A stretch of 64,000 nucleotides of DNA, taken from NCBI RefSeq assembly GCF_026339735.1, contig NZ_JAPEQG010000001.1:248001-312000 (forward strand). Reading direction: 5' to 3'. The notes beneath the pieces were generated by a model. The model saw nothing but the letters and a program-made list of their open reading frames with translations, ran no database searches and was not told the origin of the DNA. This DNA comes from Streptomyces sp. NBC_01669. Lineage in GTDB: Bacteria; Actinomycetota; Actinomycetes; Streptomycetales; Streptomycetaceae. Positions 8,536 through 16,973 of the stretch are shown here, piece after piece. The translations under genes and the position numbers were made by a program. Every line of letters begins with the position of its first letter. Position 1 is the first letter of the stretch.

Positions 8536-9423
8536 TCACTGGCTGCCGCGGTGGAGGCTCTGCAGGGCCGTGGGGAGCTCGGCGCCAGAGGATGCTCGTG
8601 GGGACCTGCCCTGGAGGCCGGCAGCCATGGCACGGATCGCAGGGAGTCGGGCGAAAAGAGCCTCCCCCGGGCAGTCAGTGGCATAGCCGTCGCGGTGGCC
8701 GGAAATGGCATCGAATGCGGCTGAAGTGCCCTTCGTGTAGCGGCTCTTGTCATTCGTGGACGTGAGCCGCACCTTGCTGGTGGGGTCGATGCCGCGCAAG
8801 CTGAGTTTCCAGGCGGCGAGGGCCGCGATCGCATGCTCCATGGCTGCGGGCACTGGCGTCCCTCTTCCGAAGGTGCCAATCGCCGCGATCCCCGCCGTGC
8901 CCTGGTTGAACCCGATGGTGTGGGAGCCGATGACGGGGCGGTCGGCACCGCCGGCACGGCCTTCGTAAATGGTGCCGCATTTGTCGACGAGGAAGTTGTA
9001 GCCGAGGTCTCCCCATTGCTGGTCACGGGTCTGGCCCGTATACAGATTGCGCAGGGTACGCGGGACGTCCGCGCAGGCGTAGTCGTTGGGGGTGTCGGTG
9101 TGATGGATGAAGACCGCCGCCACCCCTTCCGCGTAGTGGGCATGGGGGTCGCGCCGGGTCTCGTCGGCCCGCCATTGGGTCCGCGACACGATGGCGGGGC
9201 GAGGCGCGGAATGGGGAAATGCCACTGCCGTCGCTCCGAGGGCTGGGAACGGCCGCGTGGATTCGATAGCCGGCTCCGGGACTGCCTCGGCCCGCCACAC
9301 CGAAAGAGGACCTCCTGGCATCGTCCTTCCGACGGCACCGGCCGTCGTCACCCCGGCCGGTGCCGCCATGAGAGGAACTGCCATAGGAATCGTGACCCAC
9401 AGTGCTATCCGGTACAAACGCAC
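8536..9423 (-). CDS. Secreted peptidoglycan-recognition-type N-acetylmuramoyl-L-alanine amidase
   Basis: 295 aa from the GTG at 9423, with AGAAGG 8 bp upstream. This start gives a signal peptide (RLYRIALWVTIPMAVPLMA); the longer open frame has no ribosome site. The mature protein has the amidase-2/PGRP core: FIHHTDTPNDY (zinc His), WGDLGYNFLVDKCGTIYEGR, IGSHTIGFNQGTAGIAAIG, and ISGHRDGYATDCPG (zinc His and Cys). It would cut the amide bond between muramic acid and the stem peptide outside the cell. Complete and intact. Confidence 0.9.
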   Translation of the reverse strand: MRLYRIALWVTIPMAVPLMAAPAGVTTAGAVGRTMPGGPLSVWRAEAVPEPAIESTRPFPALGATAVAFPHSAPRPAIVSRTQWRADETRRDPHAHYAEGVAAVFIHHTDTPNDYACADVPRTLRNLYTGQTRDQQWGDLGYNFLVDKCGTIYEGRAGGADRPVIGSHTIGFNQGTAGIAAIGTFGRGTPVPAAMEHAIAALAAWKLSLRGIDPTSKVRLTSTNDKSRYTKGTSAAFDAISGHRDGYATDCPGEALFARLPAIRAMAAGLQGRSPRASSGAELPTALQSLHRGSQ

Positions 9424-9625
9424 AGGAAAAACCTTCTTTAGTCTTTCGCCGAGGGGACGGCGGGAGCGCGTATGGCCAATAGCTTTGCCATAGGAGGTTC
9501 GCTGCGCGCGCCGGGTTAGTGCAGTCAGGCGAGCAATTCGACACACCTAGCAGCTCCCCCCAAGGGGCCGAGGGTGAGCCCTTCCCAGATCAGGGTGACG
9601 TGCGGGGAGGGACAAGGCGACGGCG

Positions 9626-10132
9626 TCAGTTCTCGGGGCGGGTGGGGTCGCAGCCGTGCTTCAGGTAGACGGTGCCGCCCTCGGCCAGGGCGCGGGAGCA
9701 GGCGCGCAGGCGGCGGGCCAGGTGCGGGGCGAGCAGGGTGTCCCACTCGGCGGGGGTTGCCGGCCTCCATTCGGCGAGCTCGTCCAGGTGGAGTCGGTTC
9801 TCGGCCTCGTCCTGGGACATCAGACCACCGTCGAAGAGCTGGTTGACCAGCGGCGGGCGGCCATCGGCCTGCTCCGGTACCCAGACGACGACCAGCAGGC
9901 GGCCCGGCGCGAGGTCGATGCCCAGCTCTTCCTTGAGCTCGCGCCGGGCTGTGTACAGCGGGTCCTCTCCCGCGCCCAGCCCGCCGCCGGGGATCTCCCA
10001 GGTGTCATTGCGGTAGGACGGTTTGACCACCAGGATGCGGTCTGCGGCATCGTGGATGATCGCTCCGGCTCCGGCGATGTGAGTGGGCAGGGTGGCGTAG
10101 TACTCGTCGGGGGGCAGTTTCGCAGGACCCAT
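9626..10132 (-). CDS. Nudix hydrolase
   Basis: 168 aa from the ATG at 10132. The Nudix box is complete: GGGLGAGEDPLYTARREL followed by KEELGI (GX5EX7REUXEEXGU), so the metal-binding glutamates are present. Preceded by AGAIIHDAADRILVVKPSY and WEIPGG, typical of NTP or nucleoside-diphosphate-linked substrates. The substrate cannot be assigned. It lies just downstream of the fabV remnant on the same strand, with a 330-bp gap, so probably not co-transcribed. Confidence 0.85.
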   Translation of the reverse strand: MGPAKLPPDEYYATLPTHIAGAGAIIHDAADRILVVKPSYRNDTWEIPGGGLGAGEDPLYTARRELKEELGIDLAPGRLLVVVWVPEQADGRPPLVNQLFDGGLMSQDEAENRLHLDELAEWRPATPAEWDTLLAPHLARRLRACSRALAEGGTVYLKHGCDPTRPEN

Positions 10133-10466
10133 GGAAAGCGACGCTAGCGGCGCTGCCCACCGGTTCCGTCCAGCATCGGCAGCCCGGCGCAGAATGATGA
10201 CGCCACCAGTGTGATCTCCTCGGCCGCCCAGTATCGGCACCTGGCAGGAGCAGGGGCAGCTCTCCGGCACCGCGGGCGGGACAGTCGAGACGCCCAGCCG
10301 TGGTCATACGTAGGTGACTTGGAGAGCGCTCATTTCTGCGTCCTGACCAGCGCCAGGTCGCCCTTCACGGGCGATGAACTGGTCTCCTTCAACCTCCGTG
10401 GACCGCTCCCCCGCTCCCGCCGCAATCGACTCACCATTGCGGGTGCATGGCGTTCCTCCCTCGGTG

Positions 10467-10904
10467 TCAGGTGGTGGGCTGGGGCCAAGGGACGTCGGTC
10501 TCTACAGGCGCGGCGTAGTCGATGCCGGGAACGGCAAAGCCGTAGAGCTGCTGCACCTGGACGGTGAACCAGTCGAGGGCGGCGAGGGCCGGGATGTTCT
10601 CGGTGGTGGCGGTCTTCCAGCGTTCGGCGACGGCCTCCTGGACAACGGGGGTCAGCTCCCAGGTGTCGAGGCGGATGCGGCCCTCGTCGTCGACGTCGAG
10701 GGACGTGGTGCCGGTGAGCTGGTCCCAGAGCTGGGTGAGCTGGGCAATCGGCGGGACCATGGCGTCTTCGAGGACGCCGCGCAGCAGCCCGACATAGAGC
10801 GCGATGCCGGGAATCGCCGTGCTGGACTGCGTGACGGCAGCCCCGTTGACTGAGGTCAGGGCTCGGCCGTCGAGGTCCTTGACGAGCCGGTCGTTCAGGT
10901 CCCG
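10467..10904 (-). pseudogene. fabV: fabV, 3' part (C-terminal 145 codons)
   Basis: Reads RDLNDRLVKDLDGRALTSVN through VPGIDYAAPVETDVPWPQPTT, the C-terminal domain of trans-2-enoyl-CoA/ACP reductase FabV. The frame joins exactly to the 5' part at 15973 once the insertion 10905-15969 and one copy of its 3-bp target repeat (CCG, 10902-10904 and 15970-15972) are removed. The restored protein is 406 aa, the usual FabV length. Without its start and NADH-binding domain this piece is not expected to be functional. Confidence 0.9.
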
Positions 10905-10941
10905 CGGAACCTGTCAAAGCGATCAAGGCAGGTAGATCGTT

Positions 10942-11280
10942 CTAACGCTGTGCTGGGATCAGTGGGCCGTCTGGTGCCGGCTGGTTGATCCAGGCCGCTG
11001 CGGGGACCTTCGGGGGCTCTGGTGGCTTGCGGACGAAGCGTTCAGGGTGCTTCGCGTAGACCGCCTGGAGGACGTCGGCACGCATCTCGCGGAGCTGCTC
11101 GGCGAGACCGAAGTGCACGTCGTAGGGCGTGTGCAGGCCGATCCCGGAGTGCCGATGCTCCTCGTTGTACCAGGTGAAGAACTGGGTGCACCACGCCCGG
11201 GCGTCCTCGAGAGATCCGAAACGCTCGGGAAAGTCGTGCCGGTATTTCAGGGTCTTGTACTGGCTCTCGCTGTACGGGTT
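10942..11280 (-). pseudogene. IS3-family OrfB transposase (copy A), 3' part
   Basis: Carries the final part of the DDE transposase beginning [13 protein letters not shown] with the catalytic Glu, through [20 protein letters not shown] to the stop at 10942. Identical in translation to the corresponding part of the intact copy (26556-27617). Separated from its 5' part (14752-15481) by the recombinase element. Confidence 0.9.
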
Positions 11281-11336
11281 GGCGTGATCCGTCAACTGCA
11301 AGTGATCCCGACTCTGGAGACGGAGGTCAGGGGCGG

Positions 11337-11600
11337 GTGCGGGTGACGCATCCGTTCCATCCCCTGGCGGGGCTGGAGTTGGAGTTCATCGAGCGTCGGC
11401 AGTGCTGGCGTGGGGACCGGGTGTACTACTTCGACGAGGTGGGCGGCCGGTCGAAGATCCCGACGGAGTGGACGTCGGTGGCGCCGGTGGACGCGTTCGT
11501 GGTCGCCGCCGAGGGTTCGTGTCCGTTCCGGACGCAGGATCTGGTGGAGCTGGCCGGGTTGATCGACCGGCTGCGGGGTGTCGGGGAGATCACGTCGTGA
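11337..11600 (+). CDS. Small conserved protein of recombinase element (DUF5372-like)
   Basis: 87 aa from the GTG at 11337 (or 85 aa from the GTG at 11343). THPFHPLAGLELEFIERRQC followed by YYFDEVGGRSKIPTEWTSV and LAGLIDRLRG resembles the short proteins, annotated DUF5372, that accompany this type of recombinase in actinobacteria (recalled, not checked). No membrane segment. Role in mobility is unknown. It sits first in the element's three-gene cluster. Confidence 0.6.
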   Translation: MRVTHPFHPLAGLELEFIERRQCWRGDRVYYFDEVGGRSKIPTEWTSVAPVDAFVVAAEGSCPFRTQDLVELAGLIDRLRGVGEITS

Positions 11601-11774
11601 GCGTCGTGGTGTTCGTGCCGTGGCTCGGGGAGCTCGCCGGTCCGGATGGGGGCGCGTTCTTCGCCGGGGTATGCGCTGGCCTGCTTCTTTCACTCCTCGT
11701 GGTATCGGCCTGGGGGTTGGCCGGGCCCGGTGGCGCCGGAATCCTGGTGACAGGCATCGGGAGAGGAGGCGGGC

Positions 11775-12278
11775 ATGGCGACGAGAGTGGTCGATCCGGC
11801 GAAGGTGCGGGCCCTGGAGGAGTCCCGGACGCTCAACCCGCGGCCCGAGCAGGTGGTGGACGAGGCGTTCATCAACTCGCCGTTCCTGGATCCGTACGAT
11901 CTGGTGCAGGTCAAGTACGAGATGGTGCGCCGGGTGCGGGTGGACAAGGTGCCCGTGGCGCGGGCGGCGCCCGCGTTCGGGTTCTGCCGGCAGTCTTTCT
12001 ATGCGATCGCCGCCGCGCTGGACGCGGGCGGCCCGGCGGCTCTGGCGCCGGGCAAGCCCGGCCCGAAGGGCCCCAGCAAGCTGACCGGGCCGGTCATGGA
12101 ACACCTCGAGGCCCTGCTGGAGACCAACCCCGGGCTGAAGGCGCCGGCCTTGGCGGTCGTGGTGGCCGAGTCGTTCGGGATCACCGTGCACCCGCGGTCC
12201 GTCGAGCGGGCCCTGGCCCGCAGGCGCGAGGCCCGGGCCCACGGCCAGGAGGAGAACATACGAGGCGCCGACCGCTGA
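11775..12278 (+). CDS. Helix-turn-helix protein of recombinase element
   Basis: 167 aa, ATG at 11775 preceded by GAGAGGAGG. Residues about 45-85 (VRRVRVDKVPVARAAPAFGF) form a helix-turn-helix like the N-terminus of transposase OrfA proteins, and a second motif KAPALAVVVAESFGITVHPR recalls the winged region of such proteins. The full catalytic transposase domain is absent, so it is probably a DNA-binding accessory factor or a repressor of the element. It lies upstream of the recombinase, with the 60-bp hexamer repeat between. Confidence 0.65.
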   Translation: MATRVVDPAKVRALEESRTLNPRPEQVVDEAFINSPFLDPYDLVQVKYEMVRRVRVDKVPVARAAPAFGFCRQSFYAIAAALDAGGPAALAPGKPGPKGPSKLTGPVMEHLEALLETNPGLKAPALAVVVAESFGITVHPRSVERALARRREARAHGQEENIRGADR

Positions 12279-12554
12279 GGCGGACGGCGGGACAAGGACC
12301 TCGGAGGAGTACGAGCGGCTGCGGTCCGCGGTCGTTCACGGTCACGGCGGTGGATGGCGGCACGGTTTCGCGGTGCTGGCCCGCTCGGGCATGGCCGCCT
12401 GGAGTCGCGCGATCCTCGCTCTGGTCGCCGTCCGTGACAAGCCGCCGGGGCCTGCGGCCCCGGCGGCCGGGGGCGATGTCACCGCTGATGTCGCAGCCGA
12501 ACTCGTCGACGCCCTGGCCTCGCTGGTCCTGGGACGCCTCCAGCCACCCTGATC

Positions 12555-12614
12555 CCGTCACCGTCACCGTCACCGTCACCGTCACCGTCACCGTCACCGT
12601 CACCGTCACCGTCA
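12555..12614. repeat. (CCGTCA)10 perfect hexanucleotide tandem repeat
   Basis: Ten uninterrupted copies of CCGTCA occupy 12555-12614, 33 bp before the recombinase start codon. The length is a multiple of three, so copy-number change does not alter overlapping frames. It may affect promoter or ribosome-site spacing for the recombinase. Confidence 0.95.
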
Positions 12615-12646
12615 CCGGGAGTGTTGCGCTCGTAAGGGAGTCCGTC

Positions 12647-14746
12647 ATGCAGGATCAGCCGTCCGGAGCGGGGAAGGTCACCGCTGATCAACTCCGGCGA
12701 GGGGCGTATCTCTATGTCCGTCAGTCCTCGCTGAAGCAGGTCGTCAACAACACCGAGTCCACCCAGCGGCAGTACGCGCTGCGGGGCCGGGCCATCGCGC
12801 TGGGTTGGGGCGAGGGCCAGATCACCGTGATCGACACCGATCAGGGACAGTCCGGGGCTTCCGCGGCGGGCCGGGACGGCTTCCAGCTGCTGGTCTCCGA
12901 GGTCTCGCTCGGGCGGGCCGGGATCGTGCTCGGCCTGGAGGTGTCCCGCCTCGCGCGGAACAACACCGACTGGCATCGGCTCCTGGAGATCTGCGCGATG
13001 ACCGGGACGCTGATCCTGGACGAGGACGGTCTCTACGATCCCCGCTCGTTCAACGACCGTCTCGTCCTTGGGCTCAAAGGCACCATGTCCGAAGCGGAGT
13101 TGCACCTGCTCAAGGCGCGTCTTCGGGGCGGTCAGCTGTCCAAGGCCCGGCGCGGGGAGCTGAAGCAGTGCCTGCCGATCGGCTATGTCCATGATCCACT
13201 GGACCGGATCGTCAAGGACCCTGATGCCGCGGTCCGCGGCGCTGTCGAGCGGGTCTTCACCCTGTTCGCGGCGAGTGGCTCGGCCCGCCAGGTCGTCATC
13301 GCCTTCGCCGCCGACCAGCTGTCCTTCCCCGCCCGGATCCGCACCGGCGCCCACAAGGGTGAGCTGGTCTGGGGCCCGCTGAAGCACTGGCGGGTACTGA
13401 ACATGCTGCACAACCCCTGCTATGCGGGCGCGTTCGTCTACGGACGGAAACGTTCCGGCCGCACCCCGGAGGGGAAGACCACGCTGTCCGACGTCCCGCG
13501 CGAGCAGTGGACCGCGTTGATCGAGGACCACCACGAGGGCTACCTCTCCTTCGAGCAGTGGGAGGACAACGGCCGACTGCTCCTGTCCAACGCGACCGGC
13601 CGGGGCGAGGGGAGCAAGGCCGGGCCGCCGCGGGAAGGGCCGGCGCTGCTGCAGGGGCTGGTGATCTGCGGGAAGTGCGGCCGGCGGATGACGGTCGGCT
13701 ACCGCTTGCACCGCGGCGAACTCCTGCCCGACTACCGGTGCATGACCCATGCCATCCAGGACGGCGCCCGGATCTGCGAACGCCTGCCCGGCAAGGCCCT
13801 GGACGCCGCCGTCGCCCGCCTCGTCCTGGGCGCTCTCACCCCGCTGGCCATCGACGCCGCCCTGAAAGTCACCGACCAGCTCACCGCCCGCGCCGCCGAG
13901 GCCGACCAGCTCAGGGCCAGCCACGTGAAACGGGCCCAGCACCACGCCGACCTCGCCCGGCGCCGCTACCTCGCCGTCGACCCCGACAACCGCCTGGTCG
14001 CCGACGCCCTGGAAGCCGACTGGAACCGCGCCCTGCGCGAGGTCACCGAGGCCAAGGACACCTACGAACGCGCCAAGAGCGAGGCCGCCCCGCTCGAGGC
14101 AGCCGTCCGCGACCGGCTGGGCACCCTGGCCGCCGACGTCCACCGCCTGTGGGCCGATGCCGACACCCCGATGCGGGAACGCAAACGCATCGCCCGCCTC
14201 CTGATCACCGATGTCACCCTCACTCGCACCGACCAGATCACCGCGCAGATCCGGCTGTCCGCCGGGCAGCACCACACCCTGAACCTCCCCATGCCGCTGG
14301 CCGGCGGGAAGGTCTGGAAGACCCCCGCGGCCACCGTCGACCTGATCGACCAGCTCCTGGAGGACCACACCCACCGCGAGATCGCCGCGATTCTCAACGC
14401 GCGTGGTCACGCCAGCGGCAAGGGCCAGCCCTTCACCGCCCTGCTGGTCCGCAACATCCGCGACGTCTACCACCTCACCCACCGCTACGACCGTCTGCGG
14501 GCACGCGGCCTGCTCAGCTTCACCGAGTACGCCGACGCGATCGGCGTCAGCGAAACCACCGTCAAGATCTGGCGGCGCACCGGCCTCATCCACGGCATCG
14601 CCTACAACGACAAGAACTGCTACCTCTTCCACCCACCCGGCCCCGACCACCCCGCACCCGAGGTCGCCCAGGGCATCAGGCTCAGCGACCGCATCGCGGC
14701 CCAACAGGCCGCTCTGTCCGCAGAATCCCGAAGGAGCGCAGTGTGA
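12647..14746 (+). CDS. Large serine recombinase
   Basis: 699 aa, ATG at 12647 with AAGGGAG 6 bp upstream. The N-terminal resolvase domain has AYLYVRQSSLKQV with the candidate nucleophilic Ser, then GRAGIVLGLEVSRLARN. A recombinase domain follows (residues about 170-300, IGYVHDPLDRIVKDP), and a zinc ribbon with CGKCGRRM and later CMTH/C ligands at about 340-380. A helical segment (about 410-500) and a C-terminal HTH (FTEYADAIGVSETTVKIWRR) complete it. It should cut and rejoin DNA at the element ends and is intact. It shares no homology with the surrounding DDE transposases. Confidence 0.92.
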   Translation: MQDQPSGAGKVTADQLRRGAYLYVRQSSLKQVVNNTESTQRQYALRGRAIALGWGEGQITVIDTDQGQSGASAAGRDGFQLLVSEVSLGRAGIVLGLEVSRLARNNTDWHRLLEICAMTGTLILDEDGLYDPRSFNDRLVLGLKGTMSEAELHLLKARLRGGQLSKARRGELKQCLPIGYVHDPLDRIVKDPDAAVRGAVERVFTLFAASGSARQVVIAFAADQLSFPARIRTGAHKGELVWGPLKHWRVLNMLHNPCYAGAFVYGRKRSGRTPEGKTTLSDVPREQWTALIEDHHEGYLSFEQWEDNGRLLLSNATGRGEGSKAGPPREGPALLQGLVICGKCGRRMTVGYRLHRGELLPDYRCMTHAIQDGARICERLPGKALDAAVARLVLGALTPLAIDAALKVTDQLTARAAEADQLRASHVKRAQHHADLARRRYLAVDPDNRLVADALEADWNRALREVTEAKDTYERAKSEAAPLEAAVRDRLGTLAADVHRLWADADTPMRERKRIARLLITDVTLTRTDQITAQIRLSAGQHHTLNLPMPLAGGKVWKTPAATVDLIDQLLEDHTHREIAAILNARGHASGKGQPFTALLVRNIRDVYHLTHRYDRLRARGLLSFTEYADAIGVSETTVKIWRRTGLIHGIAYNDKNCYLFHPPGPDHPAPEVAQGIRLSDRIAAQQAALSAESRRSAV

Positions 14747-14751
14747 TGGCA

Positions 14752-15481
14752 ACGGGTTGTCGTTCGACGTCTTCGGCCGCGAATGCGACTTGGTGACGCC
14801 GAGACCGGCCATCATCTGGGCGACGTTCTGCGCGACCATCGGGGACCCGCGGTCCGAGTGGATCGTCAACTGCCCGGGTTCGATGCCGTACTTGGCGATC
14901 GTCTCGGACAGGAACCGCTCGGCGAGGTCCTTGTTCTCGTGGGCGGCGATCATCCAGCCGACCGTGTAGCGGCTGAAGATGTCGATGATCGTGTAGAGGC
15001 AGTAGTAGACGCCCTTGACCGGCCCCTTCAGCTTCGTGATGTCCCAGCTCCAGACCCGGTTCGGGCCCTCGGCGACCAGCTCGGGAACGGTCCGGGGTGG
15101 GTGGACGGCCTGACGGCGGCGTTCACGGACCTCGCCATGTCGTCGCAGGAGCCGGTACATCGTCGACTCCGAGCACAGGTAGACACCCCGGTCCAGGAGG
15201 ACCGCGTAGATCTCGGCGGGCGCCATGTCAGCGAACTCCGGGGAATGGAGCACATCGAGGACCCGTATCTCCTCCTCGGGTGCGAGAGCGCGGGGGTGTC
15301 GGCGCCGTTCCCGCCGCGGCTTGGCCGGGGCGGGGCTTCGGCGGTGTTGGCGGTAGTAGGTGGCACGGCTCACGCCGAGCGCGGCGCATGCCTGGACGCG
15401 TCCGACCAGCCCGGTGAGCTCTTCAAGGGCCTGGTTGCGGGCGGTGTTGAACGCCACGGCCGCGAACTGGGCCCCGGTCAC
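14752..15481 (-). pseudogene. IS3-family OrfB transposase (copy A), 5' part
   Basis: Starts with the GTG overlapping the orfA stop (GTGA) and runs to the insertion point at codon NDNP. Contains the first two catalytic aspartates ([12 protein letters not shown] and [10 protein letters not shown]) but lacks the last Glu region, now at 10942-11280. Non-functional unless the recombinase element excises. Confidence 0.9.
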
Positions 15482-15924
15482 TGGTTCTTCTCGCCGTTCC
15501 TGTTCGGGGCGCTGTCCGTGGCGAACTGGTCGAGCAGCGCGGAGAGTTTTCCCTGGACCTCGATGACGGTGCGGGCCTTCGCGAGGTCGGCTTCCAGGCG
15601 GGCCTTCTCCGCCTTCAGCTTCGCGATCTCCTTGTCCCTCGGGTCCGCCTTCGGCCGTCCGGCCGACGCGGCGAGCCCGTCCAGGGCGCCCTTGTCCCGC
15701 TGCTGCCGCCACGTCGTGATCAACGACGAGTACAGACCCTCCCGCCGCAGCAGAGCGCCCTTGCCCTTCTTGTCCAACGTCTCGTACTCCGCGAGGATCC
15801 TCGCCTTGTACTCCGCGGTATACCGGCGCGGACCGGTCGAACGGGCTTCTACCTGCGGATCAGGGGTCCCGTGGTCATTCGTGCTGGCCACCCGGGCACT
15901 ACTCCTTCTCCGCCCTCGACTCAA
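15478..15924 (-). CDS. IS3-family OrfA (copy A)
   Basis: 148 aa, translation identical to copy B. HTH region [20 protein letters not shown], followed by [20 protein letters not shown] and a Leu-rich coiled coil ([20 protein letters not shown]), the usual OrfA plan: DNA-binding plus dimerisation. It overlaps orfB by 4 bp. Its partner transposase is broken here, but OrfB from copy B could act in trans. Confidence 0.9.
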   Translation of the reverse strand: MSRGRRRSSARVASTNDHGTPDPQVEARSTGPRRYTAEYKARILAEYETLDKKGKGALLRREGLYSSLITTWRQQRDKGALDGLAASAGRPKADPRDKEIAKLKAEKARLEADLAKARTVIEVQGKLSALLDQFATDSAPNRNGEKNQ

Positions 15925-15972
15925 TGAATCATCCAGTATGCCTGACTCGATCTACTTTGACAGAGAGGGCCG

Positions 15973-16755
15973 GGCGGTCTGTTCCAGGTGGGCCTTGGCC
16001 GCACCGATGGTGCCCTGCCGGTAGATCGAGGCGGTCAGCGGCGACCCGATGTAGGACAGGGCGACAGTGGCGAACCCCTGTGCCAACAGGTCGCGCCCGG
16101 CGAGGTGGTCGATCCAACGGGCCCAGTCCGTGCCGCCCATGACGGCGACGGTCTGCTCAATGTCGTCACCCTCGGCCGGCCCGGTCTCGACTGTCGTGAC
16201 CTCGGGTGCCCTGTCGCCGTCGAAGACGAGGGTCTTGGTGCGGTACGCCTCACCGATCGGCTTGAGCACGGACGCGTACATGACGCCGGTGTCGGGGTCG
16301 GTACGGCGGGGGGCCGCGACGGAGTAGACGAGGTAGTCGAGCTTCCCGCCGAACCGCTCGTCGAGGAGGTCGGCGACCTGGTCCTTCAGGGTGTCGGAGA
16401 AGGCGTCGCCGTTGAGGAACACGAAGTCCCGCCCGTGCTTCGCGGCCAGCTCGGCCGTTGCAGCAGTCCGATACCAGCCGGCCGTTCCGGTTCGGCGGCC
16501 GGGCGCCTTCTCGAAGGACACGCCGACGCCCCGGATACCGGCCCTGGCGAGTCCTGCGATGGTGGCGGCCAGCCCGTACCCGGCGGACGAGCCGATCACG
16601 AGCGCGACGGGTGCCTCGTCCGCGTCCGGACGACCCTCCTCCGCCGGTTCGGGGACGGCCTGCCACATGTCCTGGACGAGCCGGGTGCAGCCGGCAGGGT
16701 GTGAGTCGAGGAACAGGAATCCGCGGGAGCGGGAACTGACGATACGTTCGGTCAT
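15973..16755 (-). pseudogene. fabV: fabV, 5' part (N-terminal 261 codons)
   Basis: ATG at 16755. FabV is the single-chain NADH-dependent enoyl-ACP/CoA reductase that completes each fatty-acid elongation cycle. Visible are the cofactor loop VIGSSAGYGLAATIAGL and the FabV active-site Tyr-X8-Lys (IYRQGTIGAAK) just before the break. The IS enters nine codons after that Lys, so all C-terminal elements are lost. The start codon overlaps the stop of an upstream ACP-like frame (TCATGA), so the two were translationally coupled. Pairing with an ACP suggests a fatty-acid or polyketide-type cluster rather than housekeeping synthesis (inference). Confidence 0.9.
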
Positions 16756-16973
16756 GAGGAGTTGTCCTTGCCGGTCGACATGTCCAGGGGCACGGCGGCC
16801 ACCGGAGTGCTCACCGCGTCCTGCAAGTCTCGGACCGTATGGACCCGGACGGTCACCTCGTCGGGAACAGTAATGATGAGGCGACCTTGGAGAGTTTCCA
16901 CCATTTCGAGCAGGGCGAGGCCGGCCACGCCGGTCTGCCCCGGTGGATGCCTGCGTTCGACGTTCGACGCACC
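16752..16973 (-). pseudogene. Acyl-carrier-protein-like remnant upstream of fabV
   Basis: The open frame has no convincing start. It reads GVAGLALLEMVETLQGRLII then TVPDEVTVRVHTVRDLQDAV, which matches helices II-III of acyl carrier proteins. The canonical GxDSL phosphopantetheine motif is replaced by GVAGL, so the attachment Ser is missing. A stop codon (TGA) lies 15 codons upstream of GVAGL, removing helix I. The 3' end overlaps the fabV ATG by 4 bp. Best read as a decayed ACP gene. A STAS-like or unrelated protein cannot be excluded. Confidence 0.5.

Larger units (their letters stand above)
11281..14751 (+). mobile_element. 3.5-kb serine-recombinase mobile element inside IS copy A
   Basis: Exact boundaries come from comparison with the uninterrupted IS copy B. 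The element lies between two copies of ACGGGTT (11274-11280 and 14752-14758), a sequence present once in the empty site. It encodes a small conserved protein, an HTH-type protein and a large serine recombinase, all on the plus strand, plus a hexanucleotide repeat. No long terminal inverted repeats are visible, which fits site-specific recombination rather than DDE transposition. Whether ACGGGTT is a shared crossover core or a target duplication cannot be decided from one copy. Confidence 0.88.
10905..15969 (-). mobile_element. IS3-family insertion sequence, copy A, itself interrupted by a recombinase element
   Basis: On the minus strand it starts CCCTCTCTGTCAAAG (15969) and ends CTTTGACAGGTTCCG (10905), the same ends as copy B at 26068-27654. 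Subtracting the 3471-bp inserted element and one 7-bp repeat leaves 1587 bp, exactly the length of copy B. It is flanked by a 3-bp direct repeat CCG, usual for IS3-group elements, inside fabV. Inserted codon context ACC-GCC-CGG|GAC. The second copy nearby suggests recent activity of this IS in the strain. Confidence 0.92.

Noticed and set aside
12555..12614. Possible CRISPR array
   Set aside because: Hexamer repeats with no spacers and no cas genes; a simple tandem repeat.
12479..15712. 1077-codon minus-strand open frame with a Gly-Asp repeat tail
   Set aside because: Chimera: it joins the 5' part of IS OrfB to the antisense of the serine recombinase; the Gly-Asp run is the antisense of the CCGTCA repeat.
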